DNA from: Streptosporangium sp. NBC_01495
GTDB lineage: Bacteria; Actinomycetota; Actinomycetes; Streptosporangiales; Streptosporangiaceae
Reading direction: 5' to 3'
NCBI RefSeq assembly: GCF_036250735.1
Contig: NZ_CP109430.1
Location: forward strand, 9,052,001-9,116,000
DNA length: 64,000 bases
Shown here: positions 52,038 to 61,094 of the stretch, piece after piece
Position numbering within the stretch: position 1 is the stretch's first letter
Layout of the letters: each line of letters opens with the position of its first letter
Translations under genes and position numbers: made by a program
Notes under the pieces: model-generated
The model's database searches: none
What the model was told of the DNA's origin: nothing
Seen by the model: the letters and a program-made list of their open reading frames with translations, nothing else

Positions 52038-52730
52038 TCAGCCGTCGCTCTCGCCCGTGTCGCCGTGACCGTCTCCCATGTCCATGCCGGGCTGGTAGTT
52101 CTCCTTGCCTCCGGCGAAGTCCTTGCCGACCGCGGTGAACTCCACGGTCTTGCCGTCCTTGAGGGTCAGGGTGAAGGGGATCTGCGCGCCGGGCTTCACC
52201 GCTTCGGTGACGCCCATCAGCATGATGTGGTCACCACCGGGCTGGAGCAGGTGGGTGCCCCTCGCGGGAATCACGATCCCGCCCTCCTTGGGCCGCATGA
52301 TCATTTTCCCCTTGGAGTCGACGACCTCGTGCAGCTCGACCTTCGGTGACAGTGGTGAGGCGCCGGAGACGACCGTCACCTCGGCGTCGGTGTTGTTGAC
52401 CAGGGTGCCGAAAGCTGCGCTCATCCCCTTCTTCGCGGTCTTCACCCAGGGATCGGTGATCGTCAACGCGGAGGCGACGGCGACGGCGGGGGTGGCGGCG
52501 GGTGCGGCGGCACTCGGGGCGGCGGCCGGTGCCGTGGTGTCCTGGGAACCACATCCGCCCAGAATCGTCACGGCCGCGATCAGGATTCCCGCGGGAGCGA
52601 CACGGAGGATTCCGGTACGGGTGCTTCCGACACGGAGGATTCGGGCGCGGGTGCTTCCGGCACGGAGGATTCCGGCACGGATGTTTTCGGTGCGGGTGCT
52701 TCCGGCACGGTTGATACGACGAGCAGACAC
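52038..52730 (-). CDS. PCuAC-type copper chaperone lipoprotein
   Basis: 230 residues from GTG 52730. Lipobox ILGGC near residue 76, then an Ala/Pro linker and the PCuAC domain: copper ligands His and Met in ELHEVVDSKGKMIMRP and in PGGDHIMLMG (HxM). It carries Cu(I) to cuproenzymes. Odd: the 60 residues before the signal helix are a 10-residue repeat (ILRVGSTRTG-type) from a 30-bp tandem array, with no good alternative start in frame. Confidence 0.82.
   Translation of the reverse strand: MSARRINRAGSTRTENIRAGILRAGSTRARILRVGSTRTGILRVAPAGILIAAVTILGGCGSQDTTAPAAAPSAAAPAATPAVAVASALTITDPWVKTAKKGMSAAFGTLVNNTDAEVTVVSGASPLSPKVELHEVVDSKGKMIMRPKEGGIVIPARGTHLLQPGGDHIMLMGVTEAVKPGAQIPFTLTLKDGKTVEFTAVGKDFAGGKENYQPGMDMGDGHGDTGESDG
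52599..52709. repeat. 30-bp tandem repeat in PCuAC 5' region
   Basis: Three units plus a partial at 52599, 52629, 52659 and 52689, each with CACGGAGGATTC and GGGTGCTTCC. The period keeps the reading frame. Confidence 0.85.
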
Positions 52731-52924
52731 GCTGAGGCCTTTCTTCTGGCCGGACCGGCAGGGCCGCGGACGAACGCCGCCTCGATATGGCCATGCCGGA
52801 CACGCGGCCGGGATTGTCACGCTGATTCGGTCCGCCGAGCAGCCGGAAGGCCGCATCGGCGCGGGCCCGCGCGTACGTACGCGCGGGCTCGGGAACGGAT
52901 CGGGCCCCCGGGTGACCTGAGTGG

Positions 52925-53482
52925 TCAGCCGGAGGTGACGGTGACGATCCGGGGAGGGCCGCGCCTGCTGACGACGTGGCGCAGCACGGCGGAGCGGAGG
53001 GCTCCCGGCTCGATCGCGCCCGCGGTGAGGAAGGACGTGTACGCCGGGACCACGACCACGACGAGCACGCGACACAGCCGGACACCGAGCCGTCGCAGCA
53101 GCGCCCACAGCACCGCCTCGCCGCGCGCCAGCCACAGCGCGGTCAGCCCGACGGCCCAGCCGTGCGCCACCAGCATGCCCAGACCGGGCAGCAGCCCCGA
53201 GTGGACATGCCCGATCATCTCGGCGGGGGAGGCTGCGTGCGCGAGGGAGAACAGCACGTGCAATCCGGCCTGCACGCTCGCCAGCAGCGGCAGGATCACC
53301 GCCAGCGTCCGTTCGCGCCCCGACACCGCGAGGGCCGCGACGAAGGCGAGGACCAGGGCGGCGGTCGCGGTCGGCACGGAGACCGAGCCTCCCGCGAGGA
53401 CGTGTGCCGTCACGCTCAGCCCCAGGCAGACCGCGGCGAAGGCGGCCGCGCGGGCGAGGCGGAAGGGCAACGTCGCGGGCAT
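52925..53482 (-). CDS. multi-TM membrane protein of copper/DyP operon
   Basis: 185 residues from ATG 53482. Five or so helices (AAFAAVCLGLSVTAHVLAGG; TATAALVLAFVAALAV; HGWAVGLTALWLA; VLVVVVVPAYTSFL) and His-rich bends (QAGLHVLFSLAHAAS; EMIGHVHSG). It resembles the small membrane proteins encoded beside PCuAC proteins in actinobacteria. First gene of the three-gene operon; a role in copper handling is inferred. Confidence 0.65.
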   Translation of the reverse strand: MPATLPFRLARAAAFAAVCLGLSVTAHVLAGGSVSVPTATAALVLAFVAALAVSGRERTLAVILPLLASVQAGLHVLFSLAHAASPAEMIGHVHSGLLPGLGMLVAHGWAVGLTALWLARGEAVLWALLRRLGVRLCRVLVVVVVPAYTSFLTAGAIEPGALRSAVLRHVVSRRGPPRIVTVTSG

Positions 53483-53880
53483 GATGGGAAAATCATCCCA
53501 CGCCACCCCGGCGGTGCGAAGTCCGAGGCCCACGGGGCGATTCGCGCCCTCGTCGCCACCGCGCGCCGGGGTCGTCCCACCCACCGCGGCTCGCGACCGG
53601 CTCCGCCCGTCCCGGTTCGGCCCCCTGTTCTCACAGATCAGAGCGGCTCAGAGCAGCTCAGAGCAGCGGGAACCGCCCGGAGACAGCGAGGCGGTCCGGG
53701 CCCGGAAAAAAATCTTGAAAGAAATCCCGTCGCCGTGTCGAATCGGCCCGTGCTCGTTCGAAGCGTGGTCAGAGGGCCGGGAGGAACGCCGGGAGGAACA
53801 CGAAAACCGGCCGACCGACGCACCGCGCCTGACTCGACCCGCGACCAGACCGTTCAAAAACAAGATCAAGGAGAAATTCG

Positions 53881-54255
53881 ATGCGATACATGGTCACCCT
53901 CAAGGTCACCCACCTGCCCGCCACCCCGCCGCCCGCCGAGCTGATGGAGGCGATCAACAAACTCGGCGAGGAGGCCACCGGAGCGGGCGCGCTGCTCGAC
54001 AACGGCGGGCTGGCCCCGAGCGCCCAGGGCGCGCGGATCGAGCTCACCGGGGGCAGGCTGAGCGTCACGGACGGCCCGTTCGCCGAGGCGAAGGAGCTGA
54101 TCAGCTATGCCGTCTACCAGGTCCGGACGAAGGAGGAGGCCGTCGAGTGGACCTCCCGTTTCATGAGGCTCCACCGCGACCACTGGGAGGGCTGGGAGGG
54201 CGAGGCCGACCTCCACCGCGTCTTCGGCCCCGAGGACTTCGCCGCCCCCGAGTGA
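53881..54255 (+). CDS. DGPF-domain (YCII-related) protein
   Basis: 124 residues. Ferredoxin-like YCII fold with the signature DGPFAEAKE near residue 63. These proteins accompany ECF42 sigma factors, and one follows directly 94 bp downstream. Their molecular role is unproven. AAGGAGA precedes ATG 53881. Confidence 0.88.
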   Translation: MRYMVTLKVTHLPATPPPAELMEAINKLGEEATGAGALLDNGGLAPSAQGARIELTGGRLSVTDGPFAEAKELISYAVYQVRTKEEAVEWTSRFMRLHRDHWEGWEGEADLHRVFGPEDFAAPE

Positions 54256-54349
54256 AACCGTCGCCGTCGCCCCGGCCGGATCCCCGCGAGGACTCCGGCC
54301 GGGGCACCGCGCTGTCCGGGCGGGGGACGACGTGCTTGGATCGGGAGGC

Positions 54350-55609
54350 ATGACGGTTGGGGATCCTCATCGGGTGATCGAGGCGGTCTGGCGGATCGAG
54401 TCCGCGAGGGTGATCGCGGGGCTCGCCCGGATGGTGCACGACGTCGGCCTGGCCGAGGAGCTGGCGCAGGACGCCCTGGTCATCGCACTGGAGCAGTGGC
54501 CCAAGACCGGCGTACCGGACAACCCCGGTGCCTGGCTCATGCTCACCGCCAAGCATCGGGCGATCGACCTGCTGCGCCGCAGGAACCGGTACGAGCGGAA
54601 GCTCGAAGAGGTCGGCCGGGACATGGAGATCCGCCGGGAGGCGGCCGAGGCCGAGTTGGACGACACCCTCGACGATCACATCGGCGACGACGTGCTGCGC
54701 CTCCTCTTCACGGCCTGCCACCCCGTACTGTCCACGGAAGGGCGCCTGGCGCTCACCCTCCGCCTGCTCGGCGGCCTGACGACGGAGGAGATCGCGCGCG
54801 CCTTCCTGGTGCCCGAGCCGACCGTCGGGCAGCGGATCTTCCGGGCCAAGCGCACCCTCACCGAGAAGCGGGTCCGAATCGAGATGCCCGCCCCGGCCGA
54901 GCTGGGTGACCGGCTCTCGTCGGTCCTGGAAGTCGTCTACCTCATCTTCAACGAGGGCTACTCGGCGACCGCCGGTGACGACTGGATGCGCCCCTCGCTC
55001 TGTGAGGAGGCGCTGCGCCTGGGCCGGATCCTGGCGGGTCTCATGCCGGGAGAGTCCGAGGTGCACGGCCTCGTCGCCCTGATGGAGATCCAGGCGTCCC
55101 GCACGCGCGCCAGGACGGGACCCGGCGGCGAGCCCGTCCTGCTCCTCGACCAGGACCGGGGGTTGTGGGACCGGCTGCTTGTCCGCCGCGGGTTGGAGTC
55201 GCTCGCCCGCGCCGAGGCGCTCGGCACACTGGGCCCGTACGGTCTGCAGGCCGCGATCGCCGCCTGCCACGCCCGCGCGCCGTCCGCCGGCGACACGGAC
55301 TGGGAGCGGATGGCCGCCCTCTACCGGGTGCTCGCCCACGTCGCCCCCTCGCCCGTGGTGGAGCTGAACCGCGCGGTCGCGGTGGGCATGGCGTACGGCC
55401 CCGAGCGTGGCCTGGAGATCGCGGACGGGCTGGTGACGGAGCGCGCGCTCAGGAACTATCCGCTGCTCGCCGCCGTCCGGGGTGATCTGCTCGTGAAGCT
55501 GGGCCGCCTCGACGAGGCGCGCGAGGAGTTCGAACGGGCCGCCGGGCTCACCCGCAACGAGCGCGAGCGGACCCTCTTCCTCGCCCGCGCGACCGCCGCG
55601 GGCGGCTGA
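54350..55609 (+). CDS. ECF42-group RNA polymerase sigma factor
   Basis: 419 residues. Regions 2 (VIAGLARMVHDVGLAEELAQ DALVIALEQW) and 4 (LTTEEIARAFLVPEPTVGQR IFRAKR) occupy the first 190; a long C-terminal TPR-like extension (YLIFNEGYSA ... EVHGLVALMEIQASRTRAR ... LNRAVAVGMAYG) follows, the hallmark of ECF42. In Streptomyces venezuelae this extension is needed for activity and no classical anti-sigma factor exists. Pairs with the DGPF gene. Confidence 0.9.
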   Translation: MTVGDPHRVIEAVWRIESARVIAGLARMVHDVGLAEELAQDALVIALEQWPKTGVPDNPGAWLMLTAKHRAIDLLRRRNRYERKLEEVGRDMEIRREAAEAELDDTLDDHIGDDVLRLLFTACHPVLSTEGRLALTLRLLGGLTTEEIARAFLVPEPTVGQRIFRAKRTLTEKRVRIEMPAPAELGDRLSSVLEVVYLIFNEGYSATAGDDWMRPSLCEEALRLGRILAGLMPGESEVHGLVALMEIQASRTRARTGPGGEPVLLLDQDRGLWDRLLVRRGLESLARAEALGTLGPYGLQAAIAACHARAPSAGDTDWERMAALYRVLAHVAPSPVVELNRAVAVGMAYGPERGLEIADGLVTERALRNYPLLAAVRGDLLVKLGRLDEAREEFERAAGLTRNERERTLFLARATAAGG

Positions 55610-55651
55610 CGCCCTCACCGGCCGCCGTCGCCCCGGTGACCGGCGCGTGTT

Positions 55652-56161
55652 TCAGGGCGTGGCGTGCTCGTACCGGTCCGTGCGGGCCTGATCAGGCGAG
55701 GCGGCCGGGGTCTCGGCCCCGGGGCCGGGCAGCACGTCGACGTCGGTGGCGCGCATCGGCCGGTCGCATACCGCGCAGTGCAGTTTGACATGGCTGATCT
55801 CGCCGCAGGCGTGGTGGCGGTAGAGCACCGGCGGACCGGCCTCGCCCGCGGTCCACCGGTCGCCCCAGCGCACCATCACCAGGAGCAGGTCACACAGCTC
55901 CAGACCCTTGGTGGTGAGCGTGTACTCGTGGCGGGGCGGCCGGCTCGAATACTCCTGCCGCTCCAGTACGCCGTTCTCGACCAGCCACTTGAGCCGCTCG
56001 GTGAGCACCTTGCGTGAGATGTCCAGGCTCTGCTGGATCTGGTCGAAGCGACTGATACCGACATAGACGTTCCGCAGGATCAGTGGCGACCACGGCTCAC
56101 CGATGACATCCAGCGTGCGGGCGATCGAGCAGGCCATGTCACCGAATCGGGTTCGCTGCAT
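55652..56161 (-). CDS. HxlR-family transcriptional regulator
   Basis: 169 residues. The conserved Cys is in GDMACSIARTLDVIGEPWSP, then the winged helix (SLDISRKVLTERLKWLVENG VLERQEY). A C-terminal zinc-like pair (HACGEISHVKLHCAVCDR) is extra. Divergent from a PNPOx-type enzyme, with two palindromes between that are its likely operators. Confidence 0.88.
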   Translation of the reverse strand: MQRTRFGDMACSIARTLDVIGEPWSPLILRNVYVGISRFDQIQQSLDISRKVLTERLKWLVENGVLERQEYSSRPPRHEYTLTTKGLELCDLLLVMVRWGDRWTAGEAGPPVLYRHHACGEISHVKLHCAVCDRPMRATDVDVLPGPGAETPAASPDQARTDRYEHATP

Positions 56162-56181
56162 GAGAGCAGTCTAACGAGAGG

Positions 56182-56237
56182 GTTCCCTTAGGGAACGATC
56201 ACCTGTTACCGTCTTCCCGTCAGTTCCCTGAGGGAAC
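56182..56237. promoter_or_regulatory. two HxlR operators
   Basis: GTTCCCTTAGGGAAC (56182-56196) and GTTCCCTGAGGGAAC (56223-56237), 41 bp apart centre to centre, about four helical turns. Confidence 0.75.
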
Positions 56238-56272
56238 TAACCGAAGGCGAGCCCATGATGAGGAGTCCCGCA

Positions 56273-56794
56273 ATGACCGAGACGACGCCCGTCGCCGAAC
56301 TCCTGTTCAGCGAGGCCGACGCGACACCGATCAGCACGGACGAGGCGACGATCAAACCGTGGGACGAGGCGCGGGCGTGCCTGGAGTCCGCGCCGAAGGC
56401 CTGGCTCTCGACGGTGCGGCCCGACGGCCGCGCGCACGCCATGCCCGTGCTGCTGGTGTGGGCCGGAGGCACCCCCTGGATCCCCACCCGCCCGAGGTCC
56501 CGGAAGGCCAAGAACCTCGCCGTCAACTCCCACTGCGTCCTCACCGTCGCCGGCGAGAGCCTCGACCTCGTGGTCGAGGGCAACGCCACCCGGGCGCGGG
56601 ACGAGGACGAGCTCCGGCGGGTGGCCGACGCCTTCAAGGCGAAGTACCGGTGGGAGCTCGCGGTGCGCGACGGCTCCGTCTACGAGGACAGCCTCCCGGG
56701 CTCACCCGAGTACGGCTTCTACCAGGTCACGCCCACGCGGGCCTTCGGTTACGGCCCGGACGGCATGACGGCGACGCGCTGGCGGTTCGAGTGA
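56273..56794 (+). CDS. pyridoxamine 5'-phosphate oxidase-fold protein
   Basis: 173 residues from ATG 56273 (AGGAG upstream; ATG 56255 also open). Split-barrel flavin fold: KAWLSTVRPDGRAHAMPVLL, PRSRKAKNLAVNSHCVLTVA, LVVEGNATRARDEDEL. Such proteins use FMN or F420 to reduce small molecules. Regulated by the divergent HxlR protein, which suggests induction by an electrophile or drug. Confidence 0.82.
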   Translation: MTETTPVAELLFSEADATPISTDEATIKPWDEARACLESAPKAWLSTVRPDGRAHAMPVLLVWAGGTPWIPTRPRSRKAKNLAVNSHCVLTVAGESLDLVVEGNATRARDEDELRRVADAFKAKYRWELAVRDGSVYEDSLPGSPEYGFYQVTPTRAFGYGPDGMTATRWRFE

Positions 56795-56810
56795 CCGGTG
56801 CCGACCGGCG

Positions 56811-58043
56811 TCACACCCGTTCGCGCCCGGCCTGCTCCCCGCCGGAGTAGTCCCTGAGCTCGATCGTGTCGTGCGGGCGCACGCTCGTACGCCGGAGCCC
56901 GGCCAGGGCGCGGATCACGCCGTGCGGAAGGCGTGCGAGCAGCCGGGTGCCCCACAGGGTGGCCCACAGCTGGAACCGGCTGTCCGGCACGAGGGTCCTC
57001 GCCATCCCCCGGCCCAGTTCCCGGCTGCGTCTCACGTACTCGCCCAGCTCGCTCTCGTACGCGCGAAAGGCCCGCTCGTGGTCGCCGCCGGCCACCGCCA
57101 GCTCTCCGGCGAGGACGTAGGCGCCGACCACCGCGAGGCTGGTGCCGCCCCCGACCGCCGCGCCCGGTGAGTAACCCGCGTCGCCGACCAGGCTGATCCG
57201 GCCGCGCGACCAGGAGTCCATCCGGATCTGGGTGATCGAGTCGAAGTAGAAGGCGGAGCTCGCGTCCATCTCGTCGAGCAGCCTCGGCACCTCCCAGCCC
57301 GCCCCGGAGAACGCCTCCCGCAGCAACCGCCTCTGGCGCGGGACGTCACGGTGGTGGTAGTCCAGCTCCTCGCTGCGGAACAGGAGGATCGCCCGCGCCT
57401 CGTCCAGGTGCGCCGCGCTGTAGAACGCGGCCATCCTGCCCACGTCGCTGTACGCGAGCATCTCGGCGTCGAGGTCGCGGTAGTCGGGCAGGGAGAAGAC
57501 CCCGAGGTAGGTGCCGACGAACTCGGCGAACCTCGACTCCTCGCCGAAGGCCAGGCCGCGCACGTTGGAGTGGACGCCGTCGGCACCGATCACCAGGTCG
57601 AACCTGCGGGGTGCGCCCGTCTCGAAGGTGACGTCGACCCCGCCGGCGTCCTCCTGGAGGGACACGATCGAATCGCCGAACACGTACTCCACACGATCGC
57701 GGGTCGCCCCGTGGAAGATCTCGCTCAGGTCGTCGCGCATGACCTCGACATGCCGATCGGAGAACGCGACGACCAGGCGGCCGACGTCCACGCGCACGGG
57801 CCGCTCGCTCCCCGCGCCGACGAGGGTGACGTGCCGGGTGCCCGTCTTCCTCTCCTCGATCGCGGGGAGCAGGCCCATCCGCTCCACGACCTCCATGGCC
57901 GGTCTGAACAGGTCGACCGCGTGCCCGCCCGTCCTGCGCGGTGCCGGTGCCCGCTCGACCACGGTGACCTCGAAGCCGTGGTGGTCCAGCCAGTACGCCA
58001 GGACCGGCCCGGCGACACTGGCTCCGGAGACGAGGATTCGCAT
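56811..58043 (-). CDS. FAD-dependent monooxygenase (PHBH/TetX-like)
   Basis: 410 residues. FAD motif ILVSGASVAGPVLAYWLDHH, ERAPAPRRTGGHAVDL, the DG motif VIGADGVHSNVRG and the second FAD motif ISLVGDAGYSPGAAVGGGTS. Class A flavin hydroxylase; relatives include TetX-like antibiotic-inactivating enzymes and polyketide hydroxylases. The substrate cannot be told. Divergent from a TetR regulator with paired operators. Confidence 0.87.
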   Translation of the reverse strand: MRILVSGASVAGPVLAYWLDHHGFEVTVVERAPAPRRTGGHAVDLFRPAMEVVERMGLLPAIEERKTGTRHVTLVGAGSERPVRVDVGRLVVAFSDRHVEVMRDDLSEIFHGATRDRVEYVFGDSIVSLQEDAGGVDVTFETGAPRRFDLVIGADGVHSNVRGLAFGEESRFAEFVGTYLGVFSLPDYRDLDAEMLAYSDVGRMAAFYSAAHLDEARAILLFRSEELDYHHRDVPRQRRLLREAFSGAGWEVPRLLDEMDASSAFYFDSITQIRMDSWSRGRISLVGDAGYSPGAAVGGGTSLAVVGAYVLAGELAVAGGDHERAFRAYESELGEYVRRSRELGRGMARTLVPDSRFQLWATLWGTRLLARLPHGVIRALAGLRRTSVRPHDTIELRDYSGGEQAGRERV

Positions 58044-58069
58044 GGTTCTCCCTCCCTCTCGACTGTTTT

Positions 58070-58128
58070 ACTTAACGGAAGGTAAGTCCTTCGGGCGGCC
58101 ACGCACAAGTGCTTACCTATCGTTAAGT
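58070..58128. promoter_or_regulatory. TetR operators
   Basis: ACTTAACGGAAGGTAAGT (58070-58087) and its near-complement GCTTACCTATCGTTAAGT (58111-58128) lie between the monooxygenase and TetR genes. Confidence 0.7.
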
Positions 58129-58219
58129 CAGTCACCTTCGCCGTGCCGGTACCCTTGGTCCGAGCACGAGGACGCCCGAGCGTGCGGGAGTCCGGCGCGA
58201 GGACAGGAGAGAACAACAG

Positions 58220-58771
58220 GTGGCGAGGCCGTCCGACACCAAGGCGCGCATCCAGGCGGTCGCGAGGGAACTGTTCGCCGAGAAGGGCGTGCAGCAGACG
58301 AGCCTGCGCGACATCGCCGACCGGCTCGGGATCACCAAACCCGCGCTCTACTACCACTTCACCTCGCGGGAGGACCTGCTCCGCAGCATCGTCCAGCCAC
58401 TGATCGACGATGTCGACGCCTTCCTGGCCGACACCGAGGCGAACGCTCCGCAGAGTCCTCGCGAGCTCCTCCAGGGCTACTTCGACATCACCTTCCGGCA
58501 CCGCGAGGTGACCGTGATGGTGGTACGCGATCTGTCCACCCTGGCCCACCTCGATCTGGGGCCCCGCATGGGCCACTGGCGACGGCGGCTCATCACCCTG
58601 CTGCTCGGCCCGGATCCCGACCTGGCCGCCCGCGCCCGCGCGGTCGTGGCCATCGGCGGGCTCTCGGACTGCACCGTGGAGTTCGCCGACGTACCGGCCA
58701 CGACGCTCGGCCCTCCGGCGGTGGCCGCCGCGCTGGCGGCGCTCGGCGCCGACCTGCCGACGGCCGGGTGA
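58220..58771 (+). CDS. TetR-family regulator
   Basis: 183 residues, GTG start. DNA-binding domain 1-55 (TKARIQAVARELFAEKGVQQ TSLRDIADRLGITKPALYYH FTSREDLL in blocks); the ligand domain is unclassified. Probably represses the divergent monooxygenase. Confidence 0.9.
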   Translation: MARPSDTKARIQAVARELFAEKGVQQTSLRDIADRLGITKPALYYHFTSREDLLRSIVQPLIDDVDAFLADTEANAPQSPRELLQGYFDITFRHREVTVMVVRDLSTLAHLDLGPRMGHWRRRLITLLLGPDPDLAARARAVVAIGGLSDCTVEFADVPATTLGPPAVAAALAALGADLPTAG

Positions 58772-59186
58772 GCCGCGCGGCAGGCGAACCCGCCGACACG
58801 AGGTCCGGCGGAAACCTGAATACCGATACGAGTCCGACGAAATCCGCAGGACCGACATGAGGCCCGACGGAAACCGAAGGACCGACGTGAAGCCCGACGA
58901 AACCCGAAAAACCGACGTGAAGCCCGGCGGAAGTCCGGGCGTCACGGGAAAGCGGGTCCGCCGGATCGAGCCTCGGTGGAAAGCGAATTCGCCGGGTCGA
59001 GTATCGGTGGAAAGCGGGCTCACCGGCCCAGGACACGTCGGTGGTGTCGAACAGGCGCCACGGAAACGCACCCCGGTGTGGCACACTTTCGACATCGCCA
59101 CAGCGGCATCGATCGGTCACACCGCCCGCCCCATTCCAACGGACGCGCCACGGGCTGATGCCCGCAGCCGCCGATCGGAGGTCCGT
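58772..59186. repeat. gene-free region with 30-bp tandem repeats
   Basis: Units at about 58848-58877, 58878-58907 and 58908-58937 share ACCGAC(A/G)TGA and GCCCG(A/G)CG(A/G)AA; a looser pair (TCGGTGGAAAGCG) follows at 58973 and 59006. The frames are open, but the text is repetitive and not protein-like. The rest is the STAS upstream region. Confidence 0.65.
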
Positions 59187-59540
59187 ATGGACCTGTCCAC
59201 GCACGCCCACCCAGACTGGATGGTCTGCGACGTCGCAGGGAAGATTGACATCTTCACGGCCCACGCGCTTCGCGAGCACCTGCTGGCCGCGCTGGGCCGC
59301 CCGGGGTACCGGCTCCTCCTCGACATGTCCATGGTCACCGCCATGGACGCCAGCGGGGTGGCCGTGCTGCTCTCCACCCTGCGCAGGGCCGTACGACACG
59401 GCGGCACGCTGCGGCTGATCGCGCCGGCGCCGGTGGTGCGCGGGCTGTTGAAGGCCAGCGGGCTGTCGGGGAGGTTCGCCGTCAGCGCCGATCTGGCCGG
59501 CGCGCGGATCGCGGAACCGCTGCCCGCCGGCGTCAGGTGA
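59187..59540 (+). CDS. STAS-domain anti-sigma factor antagonist
   Basis: 117 residues from ATG 59187 (CGGAGG upstream). WMVCDVAGKIDIFTAHALRE, then LLLDMSMVTAMDASGVAVLL with the phosphorylatable Ser in DASG. A typical partner-switch protein; its kinase is not in the neighbourhood. Confidence 0.87.
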   Translation: MDLSTHAHPDWMVCDVAGKIDIFTAHALREHLLAALGRPGYRLLLDMSMVTAMDASGVAVLLSTLRRAVRHGGTLRLIAPAPVVRGLLKASGLSGRFAVSADLAGARIAEPLPAGVR

Positions 59541-59680
59541 ACCACCGCCCGCACGCCGTTCCGGCCCGGGGAGCCCTCCGGGCCGGAGGCCGGAACGGTT
59601 CCAGGCAAACCTCAATTGATTTATCAGCAAAAAAAGCGAGGAAATATCATAAAAGCGTCAAACGAGTCTAAAGTTAGCTC

Positions 59681-59878
59681 ATGGTGACTCACCGCACGGC
59701 GGTCGTACCGGCAGATTCAGGAACGCCCGGCAAGTGTCTCTGCGGCCATCCGGCCGACTACGTGATCGAAACGCGCTGGTTCTCCGGCAGGCACTCCCGC
59801 GATCCGGTCTGCGCCCCCCATGTCACCGAGGTCCTCCAGGGAATCGCGAAGCAGAACGCACGCCGCGACGGAGGATGA
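59681..59878 (+). CDS. small Cys/His protein
   Basis: 65 residues. CLCGHPADYVIETRWFSGRH SRDPVCAPHV has Cys-x-Cys...Cys...His spacing suited to zinc. An unusually AT-rich promoter-like stretch precedes the ATG. Function unknown. Confidence 0.6.
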   Translation: MVTHRTAVVPADSGTPGKCLCGHPADYVIETRWFSGRHSRDPVCAPHVTEVLQGIAKQNARRDGG

Positions 59879-60245
59879 ACGCTCGACGGGAACCGGCCGC
59901 GAGCTCGCCCGCGCGCCGGTGATCGACACTCCGATCGGCGTCATACGCCATGATCGACGCCACGACCCGTGGACACCCCGGGTCGCCGCGGGACCCGTCT
60001 TGATGTGAGTGCCGGCCGATCCTCCGTGGCCACCGGTGGGACCTCCCGGAAAGCGCGTGAAACACCGGCACCGCCGTCGAGAGCGACGAATCAAGAGCCT
60101 TTCCACGCTGGACCACTTTATGACGCCCTCACCCTGACGCCTCTTCGCGCGAAGGCCGCCCCACCCCTCGAGGTCGCCGACCTCCGCCCACTTTCCACCT
60201 GTTCATCCGAAACGGCGTCGTCGGGCACCGCGGGTACGGCACCCC
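59879..60245. other. no gene seen
   Basis: No frame looks like a protein. The minus-strand part near 60120-60245 is the trailer of the MarR gene. Confidence 0.4.
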
Positions 60246-60731
60246 TCAGGGGGCCGGAGATTCGCGGATCTCGGCCAGGGAGATCCGCATGGCGTCGGCG
60301 GCACGCGCGAACCAGTCGGAGATGGCGGCCAGCTCGTCCGGGCCGTAGCTCTCGAAGAGCTCGGTGAGCCGCCGGTAGGTGGGCTCGTACGCCGCCGCGA
60401 TGCGGGCGGCCGAGTCCCCTTCCGGGACGATCCGGACACGGCGCCGGTCGTGGGGATCGGGAACGCGCCGGGCGTAGCCCGCGCTCTCCAAACGGTTGAC
60501 CACCCCGGTGACGGCCCCGGTGGTGAGACCGGCCAGCTCGGCGAGGCGTCCCGCGGTGAGCGCCTCCTCCCCCGCCCCGAGAACGAAGCCGAGACACGTC
60601 AGGTCCGTGACGTTGATGCCGAGGCGCTCGGCGAGCGTGTGCTGCCCGACCAGGCTCAACGCGATCAACCGGTCCATCCGGGCCAGGACCTCCGGCGGCG
60701 AGGCATCGGCTTCGGATTTGCGTTCCACCAC
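60246..60731 (-). CDS. MarR-family regulator
   Basis: 161 residues, GTG start. Winged helix: LTAGRLAELAGLTTGAVTGV VNRLESAGYARRVPDPHDRR in two blocks. A target is not obvious; the upstream region is AT-rich with TATC/GATA arms (60752-60778) that may be an operator. Confidence 0.87.
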   Translation of the reverse strand: MVERKSEADASPPEVLARMDRLIALSLVGQHTLAERLGINVTDLTCLGFVLGAGEEALTAGRLAELAGLTTGAVTGVVNRLESAGYARRVPDPHDRRRVRIVPEGDSAARIAAAYEPTYRRLTELFESYGPDELAAISDWFARAADAMRISLAEIRESPAP

Positions 60732-61094
60732 AAAATCTCCTTACTATCAAAGAAGCTTAGCTCGTGAGATAAATGATACGGGCCGACTCAACCTAGCGCC
60801 TGCCGTCCCGGCGATCCGCCACGGCCTGCGGGGACGGCGCCTCGGATGAAGGAGACATCGTGGGGGATAAGAAGAGATCTCGCGGAGCTGGCGGAGATCC
60901 ACGTCTCCGCCCGGCCCAGCCCGTGACGGCGGTCCGGAGCGCGTTGGGCGGCCGGTTCGCACCCTGCGGTACGCCAGATAGGACGAAAACCCGCAAGTAC
61001 ACTGTAATTCCCCCACCGGGGCGACCAGATCTGCATACCTGGTAAGACGGAGGGAACGCCCGCCCTGTGAACTGCGGGTCTAAGGAGTCTTTCC

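Noticed and set aside
54161..55618. Minus-strand open frame of 485 codons opposite the ECF42 gene
   Set aside because: Mirrors the sigma gene exactly and has no protein features.
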